A stretch of DNA of 64,000 nucleotides from Diphasiastrum complanatum (lineage: Eukaryota > Streptophyta > Lycopodiopsida > Lycopodiales > Lycopodiaceae), in the NCBI GenBank assembly GCA_029204225.1, contig CM055095.1, forward strand, positions 37,534,597-37,598,596. The letters run 5' to 3'. A model generated the notes under the pieces. The model worked only from the letters and a program-made list of their open reading frames with translations. It ran no database searches and was not told the DNA's origin. Positions 10,586 to 22,493 of the stretch are shown piece by piece (positions within the stretch are counted from its first letter, which is position 1; each line of letters starts with the position of its first letter). A program made the translations under genes and the position numbers.

Positions 10586-11380
10586 CTATGAGTCAAGGAA
10601 ACCTGTTTGTCTCAGAACTGCATTGCGCACCCGGCTTAAGTCCCTGCCTTTCAAGGTCCGGCCAACGCCTTCAAAAACAGATGATGTCGTAAAGTGGCTT
10701 TTGGCATACTCTCTGGCAACTAGCTCATGGGGTGGCAGCCGCTCTTCCTCCTCCTCATCTTCTTCTTCGTCTTCGGCTCCTAAATCTGGAAGTTTGTGGT
10801 TCATCCTTTTATTCTCAGAACCAGCTCCTGCTATCTTTGACCAGTTGGCGATGTTCACAGGAGCAGATTGCTGCATTATCTGTCTTCCTGTGTCTGAATG
10901 ATGAGCACCCACCTGATGGATCAACCGTGATGGTGTCTGAATGCGTACTGCTGACCCTTCACGGCTAGGGGAGCTCTGGTTCACCTGTGGGCGATTGAGG
11001 GGAGACAGCGAAGATAGGCCCCGAGGAAACATGGCATCACCATTCTGATCTTTATCCAGGGCATACCAGCGCCTGCCGTTGGTAAGGAGTTTCCGTGAAT
11101 CGCTGCCATCCGGTCGGATTTTCACAATCCACAGGCTATCCTTGCGAGCTTCCTCGTCCTCCTTACTCCTCCGTGTCTCTGCATCCCACAGATCCTGTTC
11201 CGTTAGCTCTTCTATAGAATCCTCGCTGTCTGCAAACGCACCTAATCCTCCAGCAATGTTACTGCCAGAGTTTAAACCTAACAATCTATCCCTTCGACTT
11301 GTTGTCTGTGCTGCTGATGCCAAAGCCTCATCACGCATCCCAGCACTCAGTGCACTAACTTTACTCAACCCAGCAGCCAT
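10586..11380 (-). CDS. Senescence regulator S40 family (DUF584) protein
   Basis: This 264-residue protein belongs to the plant-specific S40/DUF584 family, small proteins linked to leaf senescence and stress responses and mostly nuclear in studied members; the biochemical role is not established. The diagnostic C-terminal block is clear: an acidic run (GAEDEEEDEEEEE), then LPPHELVARE and GVGRTLKGRDLSRVRNAV, ending QTGFLDS. An N-terminal TEQDLWDAE motif matches the conserved E-x-D-[VL]-W element. The middle is Ser/Asn-rich and low complexity. The frame extends upstream to 11470 only from a TTG codon. I chose the first ATG (11378-11380, MAAGLSKV), which lies in a GGATGGCTGCTG context repeated upstream. 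It is a single exon. Tandem arrays lie on both sides, and a G-box-rich block is 1.1-1.8 kb upstream. Confidence 0.9.
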   Translation of the reverse strand: MAAGLSKVSALSAGMRDEALASAAQTTSRRDRLLGLNSGSNIAGGLGAFADSEDSIEELTEQDLWDAETRRSKEDEEARKDSLWIVKIRPDGSDSRKLLTNGRRWYALDKDQNGDAMFPRGLSSLSPLNRPQVNQSSPSREGSAVRIQTPSRLIHQVGAHHSDTGRQIMQQSAPVNIANWSKIAGAGSENKRMNHKLPDLGAEDEEEDEEEEERLPPHELVAREYAKSHFTTSSVFEGVGRTLKGRDLSRVRNAVLRQTGFLDS

Positions 11381-12240
11381 CCCAAACCTATATGGTTTTT
11401 GAATGATCGTAAAAGCAGATTTAACCCCTTCTGCTGCCTTTTCCAACAGAAATTTCAATTTTCTAAGCAAGCTTGTCTACTCTGGGCTTAAGAAATGTAA
11501 TTTTTGACACATAGACAGAGACTCGATCCTCTCATGGCAACTAAACCTCAAATCACAGCAGCCATCCTAAACTTCTATGCTTTTTGAAATCAGGTCAGCA
11601 GATGCAGCCCCTTTTGGCTGCTTTTTCAAAAAGATATTTGCATGTCCAAGCAAGCTTGTCAGCTCTGGGGTATAGACTATCTGAATTTTTTAGCACAAAC
11701 ACATCCTCTCATGGCAATTAAACCTCAAAATCACAGCAAACTTGAAATCAGATCAGCAGATTTAATCCCTTTTGCTGCCTTTTCAAACATAAATCTCAAT
11801 TTCTAAGCAGATTTCTGTTGTTGGGCTTAAGTGATCTGGAATCTGACAGACACACAGAGACTCTATCCTCTCATAGCAATTAAACCCCACATCACAGCAG
11901 CCATCCCAAATGCTTTTTCATGCTCAACTCAGCAGATTTAGCCCCTTCTGCTGATCAAGCAGAAATTGCAACTTTCTAGGCAAATTTCTGCTGTTGGCCT
12001 TAAAGTGATCCGGATTCTGCCACCCAGACAGAGACTCTACCCTCTCATGGCAGCAATTCAGCCTCAAACCACAGCAGCCATCCCAAACTTCTATGCCTGG
12101 CAGCAGATTTAGCCCCTTCCGATGCCTGATCAAACAGAAACCTCAAATTCCTGTTGTTGGGCTTAAAGTGATGGGGATTGTGACACGCAGACAGAGACTG
12201 TATCCTCTCCTGGCAATTAAACAACCTCAGATCAGATCTC
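11363..12240 (-). repeat. Tandem repeat array forming the S40 leader (~5 x 158-183 bp)
   Basis: Plus-strand units begin with AGCAGATTTA-like sequence at 11414, 11597, 11755, 11931 and 12102, with a partial unit at 11363-11413 overlapping the coding start. Shared blocks are CCCCTTYTGCTGCCTTTTC, TTCTAAGCAAGCTTGTC, GGGCTTAAGTGATC, GACAGAGACTC, ATCCTCTCATGGCAA and CACAGCAGCCATCC. The last block is the reverse complement of the S40 start-codon context, so most units carry a copy of it. Units are diverged, so the array is not new. Confidence 0.85.
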
Positions 12241-12460
12241 CAACTCCAGGGAATTGTGCAATCAGCAGCTGCAAATCATAGAAAACAGGTCACTCCATCA
12301 CTCCATCACGACTTCCATTAAAAAAAAAAAATCGAATTTTCCATCCTCCCCCACACCCTCCCCCCTTGCTGAGGCATGTGCCCATCACTATCTTTTTGGC
12401 CAGCCGCCGGCGATGGGGCCTAGTCGCACGAAATATTCCAGCTCCGTCACTCAGATATCG

Positions 12461-13222
12461 GACACGTGGCAGACTAGGACACGTGGGCCTCTCTCAATAA
12501 GTCATCTTTTGTCGTCGTGGCGAGATCTGAATGGTCCTGGGTAGATCCGACGGTTGTGGGATGCTGATTGTGACGTGTCAGGGAAGATCCGATTTCCTGT
12601 GGCCTTCCTAGATCTCGTGTTGACCAGTCCTTCTCACACGAGCCAGCCAGCATATCGGATCTTAGATCGCACGCTACAATCTGAGGCCTTTCGCCGTTAG
12701 ATTCACTACAGACGTTAAGATTCTGCCACGTTTCTTTATTTATCGGCTTCCACGTGGCATTACGCCACGCGTCCAAGATCCAGTGCTCCGTCGATTCTCG
12801 ACATCTACAAGCATAGCTACCCAATTGCATGCTGGGCAACCACGACACCTGCCACGTGTACGGTATCGAGTGCTCTCTATTTTAAACGTGGCAGAATCTG
12901 AACACTCCATCGTACTGCAGGGTACGTGCAACGCTAGCGATCTTTCATGGCGTAAAATGACCTATACCGTTAGATTATACATAAACGTTGAGATCTTGCC
13001 ACGTCTCGTCCCATCGTCGAAAGTGACAGAATGTGCCACGTGCCAGGAATCTAACAGGCTTGGCGCTAAACTGCGATTACGACACCTGGACCGACTCTTC
13101 CATTCATTCCAATTTATTCCCCTCTCCTTTCCGCCGCTCTGCGCCGTCGCAATCGCACGCTACGCTTTTAAGCTGTCCACCGTTGGATCTCCTTCCACGT
13201 GGCGATTCTGACGCGTGGCGTA
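12461..13222. promoter_or_regulatory. G-box/ABRE-rich, CG-rich putative promoter block
   Basis: CACGTG or close ACGT cores recur at about 12462, 12478, 12571, 12724, 12749, 12850, 12884, 12999, 13034, 13194 and 13214, mostly as GCCACGTG or CACGTGGC. They alternate with CCGTTAGAT/CCGTTGGAT/GATCCGACGG blocks (about 12545, 12693, 12967, 13179) and with GATTCTG/AGATCTTGCC blocks. G-boxes bind bZIP and bHLH factors in abscisic acid and light responses (established). Assigning the block to the S40 gene (start 11380, -) is inference from position; no gene was found to its right. Confidence 0.55.
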
Positions 13223-13280
13223 CATCGAAATGGTGAGACTTCAAGTGTATAGTGTCCTTAAGCCTTAGTGCTGGCCCCCG

Positions 13281-13305
13281 GCGGTGGGGGGCGGGGGGGG
13301 GGGGC
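13281..13305. repeat. G-rich run
   Basis: A near-continuous G tract (GGGGGGCGGGGGGGGGGGG) is a possible G-quadruplex former or sequencing-difficult site. Confidence 0.8.
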
Positions 13306-13520
13306 CCTCTCTTTCTTTTTTTTTGTTTTTGCATTATTGTTTTAAGGGCACATGACCAATGCGTGTGGGGCCGGGCCACCCTAGGGATTTGCCACTAGTG
13401 TCTTTGTTCTTTTGTGGCATTTTTTTGAAGGTCAACTTACTAAGTTTCTCATAAGGACAAACAATGCAATCTATGAGCCATTGTTTACGTCGAGTTGGAG
13501 CCGAGCAGGCATCAGGCTGA

Positions 13521-14065
13521 CATTTTACGCATTGGGCAATGAGATTCTTTGGTCCTATTCATCAGGTTATAAAACTGTGGCGAGCCCACTGCTTAGTGTC
13601 TCTCATTATGACAAACAGCAAGAGACGAGCGAGCGTATCCTGACGTTCATCACCAACCATTGAGATGAGAGTGCTTAATAGGTGGCATCATGATCTCTCT
13701 ACCATGATGCAAGCTTCTTCACCGTTGGATGAGCGTGCAGCCCCACCTTCACTCTCACTCTTGGTCACAGTCTAGGTCCTAGGATTGGATGTTTGATTAA
13801 CCTTTCCGCCGACTCAAATAGGTGTAAAATTGTGGCCAAAACATTGCTAAGTTTCTCAATATGACAAAAACATTGGCAATTACAAATTGGGGATTGGATT
13901 TTTTGGTGACCTTTCTAGCGAGTTAAATAATCTTATAATTATGTATAGTTCGTTATTGATTTTCTTTTAATGACACATACTAGGCATTTTACATTGGGGA
14001 ATGTTCAATGGAATATTAAGTGACCTTTCCTCAGGGTTAAAAGTTGTAAAATTATGGTGAGAGTT
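13521..14065 (+). repeat. Diverged tandem repeats (~80-100 bp units)
   Basis: Related segments lie at about 13521-13616, 13777-13871, 13884-13980 and 13988-14065. Each has ATTGGG-like, GTGACCTTTCC-like, GTAAAATTATGG-like and CTCAATATGACAAA-like blocks in the same order. The units are strongly diverged and not strictly contiguous. Confidence 0.45.
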
Positions 14066-14713
14066 TTACAGGTAACTACAAAAGTTAGAAACCATGAGGC
14101 ATTGCTACACAAGCCCACACCCTATTGCATGCTATGTACTACTAAAACATCACTATGCTAGGATGCATTCTAAATATTTGATAAGGACTTTTTTGTGACC
14201 TTTCCACTAGGTATAACAATAATAATAATAGAGGGCCACTAAGCCAAGTCATAATTGAATGGTCTTTAGTGATTAAACCTCCTTGCCCAAGTGTAAAAAG
14301 TTGACAAAGGATTTCACTTTATGGCTGAATTTTTTCAACGTTGCTTGTTTTTCACTTTTCATAGTGAAAAAGCTTCAACTTTTTCACTAACTTTTTGTGG
14401 GCCATAATCCACTTTCAAAGACTTCTACAAACTCCACAATTCGAAATTTGTCAACATGTCACTTTCAAAAATAATAATATGCTTACATTGGTTTTACGAT
14501 CATGTTTTTAGCTGTTGATGAAAAAAAGGCATGTGATTCACTAAAGTGGTTGTCAAACCATCATACCTACGAAATGACACTCTTTGCGTGATTCATTGAA
14601 CTCCATGAATGAAAAGTAAAATGCCTTGACAATCCTTTGATCTTCATTTTTTAAATGCATTAAATTCCTCAAACATGCCATTTCTTGGAAATAATTGGTC
14701 TAGGATTCCTTAT

Positions 14714-14945
14714 GTGGGGCTTTGAGCATGCACCTTTGCCTTACTTTTTCAAAATTTTAGAATATGAGACCTTAAAATAGCTTCATAGTTGCCTTCAAAA
14801 AAGGACGGCCCACAAGCGATATTATAGGTTGTTGATTCTATAAGTGGGGCTTTGAGCATGCACCCTTGCCTTATTTTTTCAATTTTTTTATATGATACCT
14901 TCAAAGAGCTTCATGGTTGCCTTATAATGAGGAATGCCCAAAAGG
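14714..14945 (+). repeat. Direct repeat, ~105-bp copies 130 bp apart
   Basis: GTGGGGCTTTGAGCATGCAC occurs at about 14714 and 14844. Each copy continues through CTTGCCTTATTTTTTC and ATAGCTTCATAGTTGCCTT-like sequence. No coding potential is seen. Confidence 0.85.
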
Positions 14946-17063
<2,118 letters not shown>

Positions 17064-17084
17064 CAAGACCACACTTAGTTCCTC

Positions 17085-18885
17085 TTGACAAAGCAAGACT
17101 GAAGCTCTTTAAAGCCTTTATTCATAATCCAACAAGGTAAAGTACAACTGAAAAGTAAAATACAATACTAGAAAGCACCATAAAGCATAATTACTTTCAA
17201 GACGCACAGCTGATACCTGCCACCACCCCACAAAACAAAACCACTCAAGCTAGTTCAGTGAGGAAGACAGGTGTCATAGCTGAACGTCAGTTGTTATTCA
17301 TGTCCAAAAGAAGTTATACTACTTAACAGCTTTGAATAGCATTTTAAAACATAGTCCAATCTTCCCATACACATGATACTGATTTTAGCGATAGGCCAAG
17401 CCGTTATATCACCGTATTAGGATGAGTGCCATACTGATCAACTTACGGTCAATTGGTCCATATCAGTTCATTTTAATCAAAAGAGTATGAAAAGTTTAAA
17501 CCGTTCTGAGTTTTACTTAGCCAAAAGACCTGGTGTGAACACGTCCATGTTGTACTGACCCAAGTGACCCTTACAAGGTAAGGTATGTCACGCATTGCTG
17601 TCCATACTCTTGAGCATATCCATGCTTTCCAGTTGTATCTCACCGAGAGTCTAAAGTAACGCTAACAGGGGTAAGGTGAAGTGTTACCATGGATGTTATA
17701 TTCGAATGACATAACAACCACGGTATCAAGACATTGTATAGGAAAGATGTGATTAATACTAAGTAAGAGACTTCCAATGTTTATACTATGAATTAGGACA
17801 TATCCGTGTCATTTTAATCCTTAAGTAGAAACTATGATTCTTACGCATATCCATGCTATCTAAGATCATGTTATTGGAGTCCTTACTGTTACTTTTAGTG
17901 ACCAAATCCTATTTCAAGGTGCTTTAGTTCGACTTAAATGTTGTCTTATGTCGTTTCTTTTTTATATAAAAGGGTTATAAAAGAAAAGAAAACAAGAGAA
18001 AACATGAGCTTGTGTAGAGGAGTGATATACCATAAAAATATGGAACCGAAACTACCATACTTATCGAGGATGCGAAGAGTTTGTTTAAACTCAAAAAGCA
18101 TACCTGACTCGGTTGTAGATGTAGCTTCTTGAGAGGCAGCCATGGCTATTTTAAGCGAGGGAATTCTTTCTCTTTTAGATCATTAAAAAGCCAAAAGTCA
18201 CACTTTTTAGCATATAGCTACTTACAAAGCGTTACGGAAAGAACGTATACAAGCCATAATCGGAGTATGATAGCTAACTTGCTTTGTGGAAATTTGTGCC
18301 ATACCTTGAGATAACTGGTATTAGGTTCAAATATGGACCAAGATGTACCCTAGAGAAGCCAGAGCAATATGATGCAACTATAACATGAAATATCATTAGT
18401 TTTGTATTGTGAGACCAAAGATAAGTGAACACTTTAAAGAGAGTCAATATGTCATCAGTATTGATTGTATCCGACCATCCATCGCTAGATAGAGGAGGAT
18501 ATTTATGCAAATCATATCCAAAACGATAATTACAGTTTGTAGTCCATCAGTTATGAATAGAGCCACAACTGATCTAGAGCTAATTCCATAAGCAATGACA
18601 TTGAGCATTTGAGCTAACCTCCATCTCATCTCTCTCTCTCTCTCTCACTCTCTTCTCCTTCTTCTTCTTCTTCTTCTATTCTATCCTCTCTCTTCACCCA
18701 AAATCATGATGGAGTTAGTTTAGGAAGAGTAGAGTTAGAGTGAGTAGTGTTAGTGGAGGTAGAGTTAGATGCAAAGTAGGAAACTAGCTAATATTAGCAT
18801 CTATGCATAGTTAGATACCTATCTAGTGAACTAACTCTTGTTGACTGGCGGGAGGGCTATACTACGCAAGATCTTCGACTCTACA
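17085..18885 (+). repeat. Athila-like (Ty3/gypsy) LTR, left boundary uncertain
   Basis: The right end is set by ...CTCTACA at 18885, directly before a tRNA-Asp-type primer site at 18887. The segment 17085-17665 matches, inverted, sequence at 50212-50808; shared blocks include GTGAGGAAGACAGGTGTCA and GATCCATGCTTTCCA. A length near 1.8 kb would fit an Athila-group LTR. No TG terminus was identified at the left. Confidence 0.5.
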
Positions 18886-18886
18886 G

Positions 18887-18904
18887 TGGCGTCGTTGTCG
18901 GCAA
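18887..18904 (+). other. Primer-binding site, tRNA-Asp type
   Basis: TGGCGTCGTTGTCGGCAA closely resembles the tRNA-Asp-complementary site TGGCGCCGTTGCCGGGGA used by Athila-group gypsy elements, with about four differences. It follows an LTR end in CA. Confidence 0.6.
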
Positions 18905-20003
18905 TAGGTTTCCATTAACTAGTGTAGCTGCATTTTAGCTATTTTCTTGCTTTTTTGAGTAGTTTTAGGGAGATTTTTGGGTGATTAGAATTAGTTTTCT
19001 GTATTTTTTGTGTTTGGACTGTTCACAGCTAGCGGAGGAGTGTGAGAGAGTAGAGGAGGCCCTGAACAGTCTCTAAGGGCTTGAAACCCAAACCAACCAG
19101 CCAAAAAACCCAAAAAACACATCAATCTGCATTTTGGAGGGAAAAAGAGCCTAAAATCTCATCAGATTTTTATATCTCCAAAACTAGTGTGAATTAACCC
19201 TTGCATGACTGGCAGCAGCTCCAGAGTACTATCCCAAACCTGCATAGAAGCCTGCAAGAGTTAGTTCCAAGCAGATTGCAAAAATCAGAGAAAAATCATA
19301 AAAGATTCAAAAAAAACCCTTGAAAAAATCCAAAAAAATCTAGATCTTCGCCAGAATTCTCGCAGGACCCTCTGAAGTTCCATCTCAGTGAGACCAGGAC
19401 ACAAAAAAGTTTGCGAGAGTTAGTTTGATGTCTGAGTGCCTGTGCGAGAGTTCCCAGTGAAAAAAAAGACGGAAAAGTACCAGGGAACCCTCGCAGACAC
19501 CAAAATTTTCAGTTCTAGTAGGCAAGAACTCTCGCAGAGGATTCTGAAGTTCCATCTCAGTGAGACCATGACACATAAGAGCTTGCGAGAGTTAGTTTGA
19601 TTCCAGTGAGCAGAAAACTGGATTTAAGTGCTAAAAAATCACTAAAAAGTAAAGATCCAGCAAATCCTTCAAGTAAGAACTCTCGCAGACCCTCTCAATC
19701 AATTCAGAATGATAATTTCCATCAGTGATGAATCCTGCGAGAGTTAGTTTTGAGGTTTGGTGAAGATCAATCCAAAATAATGGTTTTGAACCCTCGCATA
19801 CAGTGAAATTTTCACTTCTTGCGAGAGTTAACTCTCGCAAAGAATTCCATAGAGAGATCTGCCCCAGATCTAGCTATTGTGATCCTTGAGAGAGTTAATT
19901 CCCAAAGATTTGAGAGATATCAAGTTTTTTATCTTCAAAAACAGCTAAAGAACCCTCGCACAGCCAACCCTCGCACAAGAGAACCCTCGCAGACTAGATC
20001 AAG
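18905..20003 (+). repeat. Retroelement leader with alternating TGCGAGAGTTA / AACYCTCGCA motifs
   Basis: Between about 19250 and 19995 the words TGCGAGAGTTA and AACTCTCGCA or AACCCTCGCA occur roughly fifteen times. The second is the reverse complement, or near it, of the first, so the transcript could form many alternative short stems. Two copies share a longer block (GAAGTTCCATCTCAGTGAGA, about 19375 and 19547). A related but weaker version lies at 45.04-45.45 kb. The tract ends where the 270-bp LTR at 20004 begins. There is no coding frame. Confidence 0.6.
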
Positions 20004-20273
20004 TTAGAATTAAAGTAGAATCACTGTGCTACTGTACTGTGGGTCCTATCAGTGGATAAGGATCAGTTGGCTTCGCCACGAGGCAAGTCGACGGGACACG
20101 CGTCCCGCCAACGGCAACCTGGGTCATGCATGAGTTGCCTGAGTGAACAAATATATGTACAGTGTAATTTCATTTTGAGAAATACAGTTGCTATGTGAGC
20201 TTGCTGTGGAGAGTGTTTTCTGTCTATGTTATTGTGTAGCATGATCTGTGTTCTTGTGCAAAGCAAATTCTAA
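20004..20273 (+). repeat. 270-bp LTR of a Ty1/copia element (5' LTR)
   Basis: It starts TTAGAATTAAAG and ends AAATTCTAA, so its termini are inverted repeats of each other rather than canonical TG...CA. An equal-length inverted copy lies at 25494-25763 with about 15 differences counted by eye. The primer site follows at once. Confidence 0.85.
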
Positions 20274-20275
20274 GT

Positions 20276-20287
20276 TGGTATTAGAGC
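20276..20287 (+). other. Primer-binding site, initiator-tRNA-Met type
   Basis: TGGTATTAGAGC differs at one base from the common plant copia site TGGTATCAGAGC and lies two bases after the LTR. Confidence 0.85.
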
Positions 20288-21493
20288 GGTACAGGGTTGA
20301 AGACGGAAGGAGAAACACTGGTGCAGAGAGTTTAGCACACAGAAGCTTGGTAAGCTTGAGACTGTGTGAGGATTTAGAGACAACGGTTGGCAGCTGAATC
20401 AGAACCTCGGCAAACGGAATTTTGAAATTCCGAAGCAGGCTATTTGGTGTTTGTAGTCAATGTGCAATCAATCGGACACCGTTTGACAAACGGATTGAAG
20501 CATCAGCTTTCCAGTAGTAGGGCGACCTCAGAGCAATTAATTTGGCCAACGAGAAAGCTGTGAAAAGCAAGCCAAGATCAAAAGTTGCAAGCAAAACCCT
20601 GGTCAAGGGTTTGGAAGCCTAAATACTTGGTTTTCTCTCTATTCTAAACTATTTTGGTTGCTGTGAAATCTCAAAGAAGGGCACCCTAGCAGTACAAATC
20701 AGACCTGAAGTGGCCGTGGACAGCTGCAAGCAATACAACAGGTTGGATCTACGAGAGCTGGGTGGCCAAAGCCCTGCAGCCATATCTTGAAGCTCGTGAA
20801 GGAGAAGGAGGCCGCGAGGAGGCTGTCGTGCGCGTTGAGGAAGTGTCCAGCGGCTAGAGTACCCTGTTTCAACATTTTGGAAAGGTGACAGCTGTAGGAT
20901 TGAGAGTAGATACGGATCGACGGTTGAAATCGCGCTACTTAAGATGAATATCCACAGTTGGATCAAAATCGACCTTTAGATGGAGTCTGAAGGGCAGTTG
21001 AAGAAGGCAAAGAGGCTTTGAGATAATTATAGCCATTCAACTTCAATAGAAATTTTCACATTGAAAGTTGAGTTGGGTCCCAAGTTCATGAAGTGTGAAG
21101 TTTCTTCACTCTGAAGAAACAGTTCAAAAATGAAAAAAGTCCCTATTTTTGGGTCCTTTGTCCGTTTTGACCCAAACGAAAGGCTATAACCTCCAAATGA
21201 AGGGCACCCAGACTGTACCTGCAAGTACGGTACAATAAAATAGAGTGATTGAAGCGGAGAAAGTGTTCAGAGTGTGCCAAAAGTGATTTCACCATTCCAC
21301 TGGGCACGTAGTTGGGAGTTGACAACTGAGTGCATTTCGGAAGGCGACGCCGATTTGGCTTTCAAATTGGTGGAAAAGCGGCGAGTGGCCTGGTAAGGGA
21401 AAAAGTGCAGGTCATTATTTTCAACTTTAGACATCACTGTTGCCCTCGGCATATTGTTTTTAGCCTACGGCAGAAGTTTCAAGCAGTTTTGCA
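20288..21493 (+). other. Untranslated leader of the copia element
   Basis: About 1.2 kb between primer site and gag with no significant frame. Parts resemble the start of the internal region at 40.6-41.3 kb, for example the TTTCACATTGAAA block at about 21055 and 41028. Confidence 0.5.
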
Positions 21494-22490
21494 ATGGCAA
21501 ACATGGGAGAGTCCATTTTGAGTGAAAGTAGCAAATTGGACAGGATTTCCAACTATGCAGTGTGGAAATTCAAAATGAAAAACATACAGATGGAGAAAGA
21601 CATGTGGGAAGTCATCACAGGCTATGAGAGAAGGCCACCAAATGAAGCAGATATCAAAGTGTTCGACAAAAAGTTGAGGAAAGCTTTGACCTTCATTAAC
21701 TTGTCAGTGAAGGATCACATCATTACCCACATTTGTGATGCTGTTACACCTAGACAGGCATGGGATGTGCTAAAGGAGCAGTTCGAGACGTCAAATCCGT
21801 CAAGAATCATGTATTTGAAGTCAAAGTTGAATAGTGCCCGCATGGAGCAAGGAGAGCACATTCAGACGTATATGACCAGAATCAAGACATAATGAACTGC
21901 ATTCTATTGGTGAGCGCATACGTGATGTGGAGCTGGTGCACAATGCATTGTGCAGCATTGCAGAACCCTACCAGATGTTTGTGAGCAGAATAGCATCAAG
22001 AAAGCGATTGCCAACCTTTGACAAGCTCATAGGAATCTTGATGCAGGAAGAGCCAAGGCAAGAAATGGTGAAAGCTAGACGTCAAAATACTGACGATCAG
22101 GCACTTGCGACACGCCATAAACAAGGCAACGACAAGGGCAAGAAGAAATCTAAGTAGCAATCTGCCAAGTCTCCGGAGGATGAGGGATCTTCCAGTAAGA
22201 CCAAGAAGAAAGGCAAGTGCTTCCATTGTGGTAAAGAGGGCCATTGGAAGAGTGAATGTCGCAAATTCTTGGTGGAACAAGGCAAGGGGAAACCAAAGCA
22301 AGCAGGTAACCTTGTCGATGAGGGTGAGATTGAAGACTCTAACATCTTCATATCTGCATTGTCATCTAATCAAGATGATCAAGCTTGGTATATTGACTCG
22401 GGAGCCACAAAACACATGACAGGTAACAAGAATTGGTTCAGTAGCATGAAAGTGTTGGATAATGGAACGTCCGTTTCACAAGAAAATGGG
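21494..22490 (+). pseudogene. Ty1/copia gag and protease start (broken)
   Basis: Gag starts at MANMGESILSESSKL and shows the copia gag (DUF4219/UBN2) pattern: YAVWKFKMKNI, AWDVLKEQFE, then after a frameshift near 21890 LVHNALCSIAEPYQMF. A CCHC zinc knuckle CFHCGKEGHWKSEC is at 22218-22259. The aspartic protease start WYIDSGATKHMTG is at about 22386. In-frame stops at 22156 and 22491 and the frameshift make it non-functional. It is continuous with the pol frame that follows. Confidence 0.9.
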
Positions 22491-22493
22491 TAG

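Noticed and set aside
10551-10901. Plus-strand frame with a poly-Ser run across the S40 gene
   Set aside because: It is the antisense of the Glu-rich stretch of the S40 coding sequence.
11381-11470. N-terminal extension of the S40 protein to 294 residues
   Set aside because: The extension starts at TTG, not ATG, and lies wholly inside the tandem leader array; the first ATG at 11380 is preferred.
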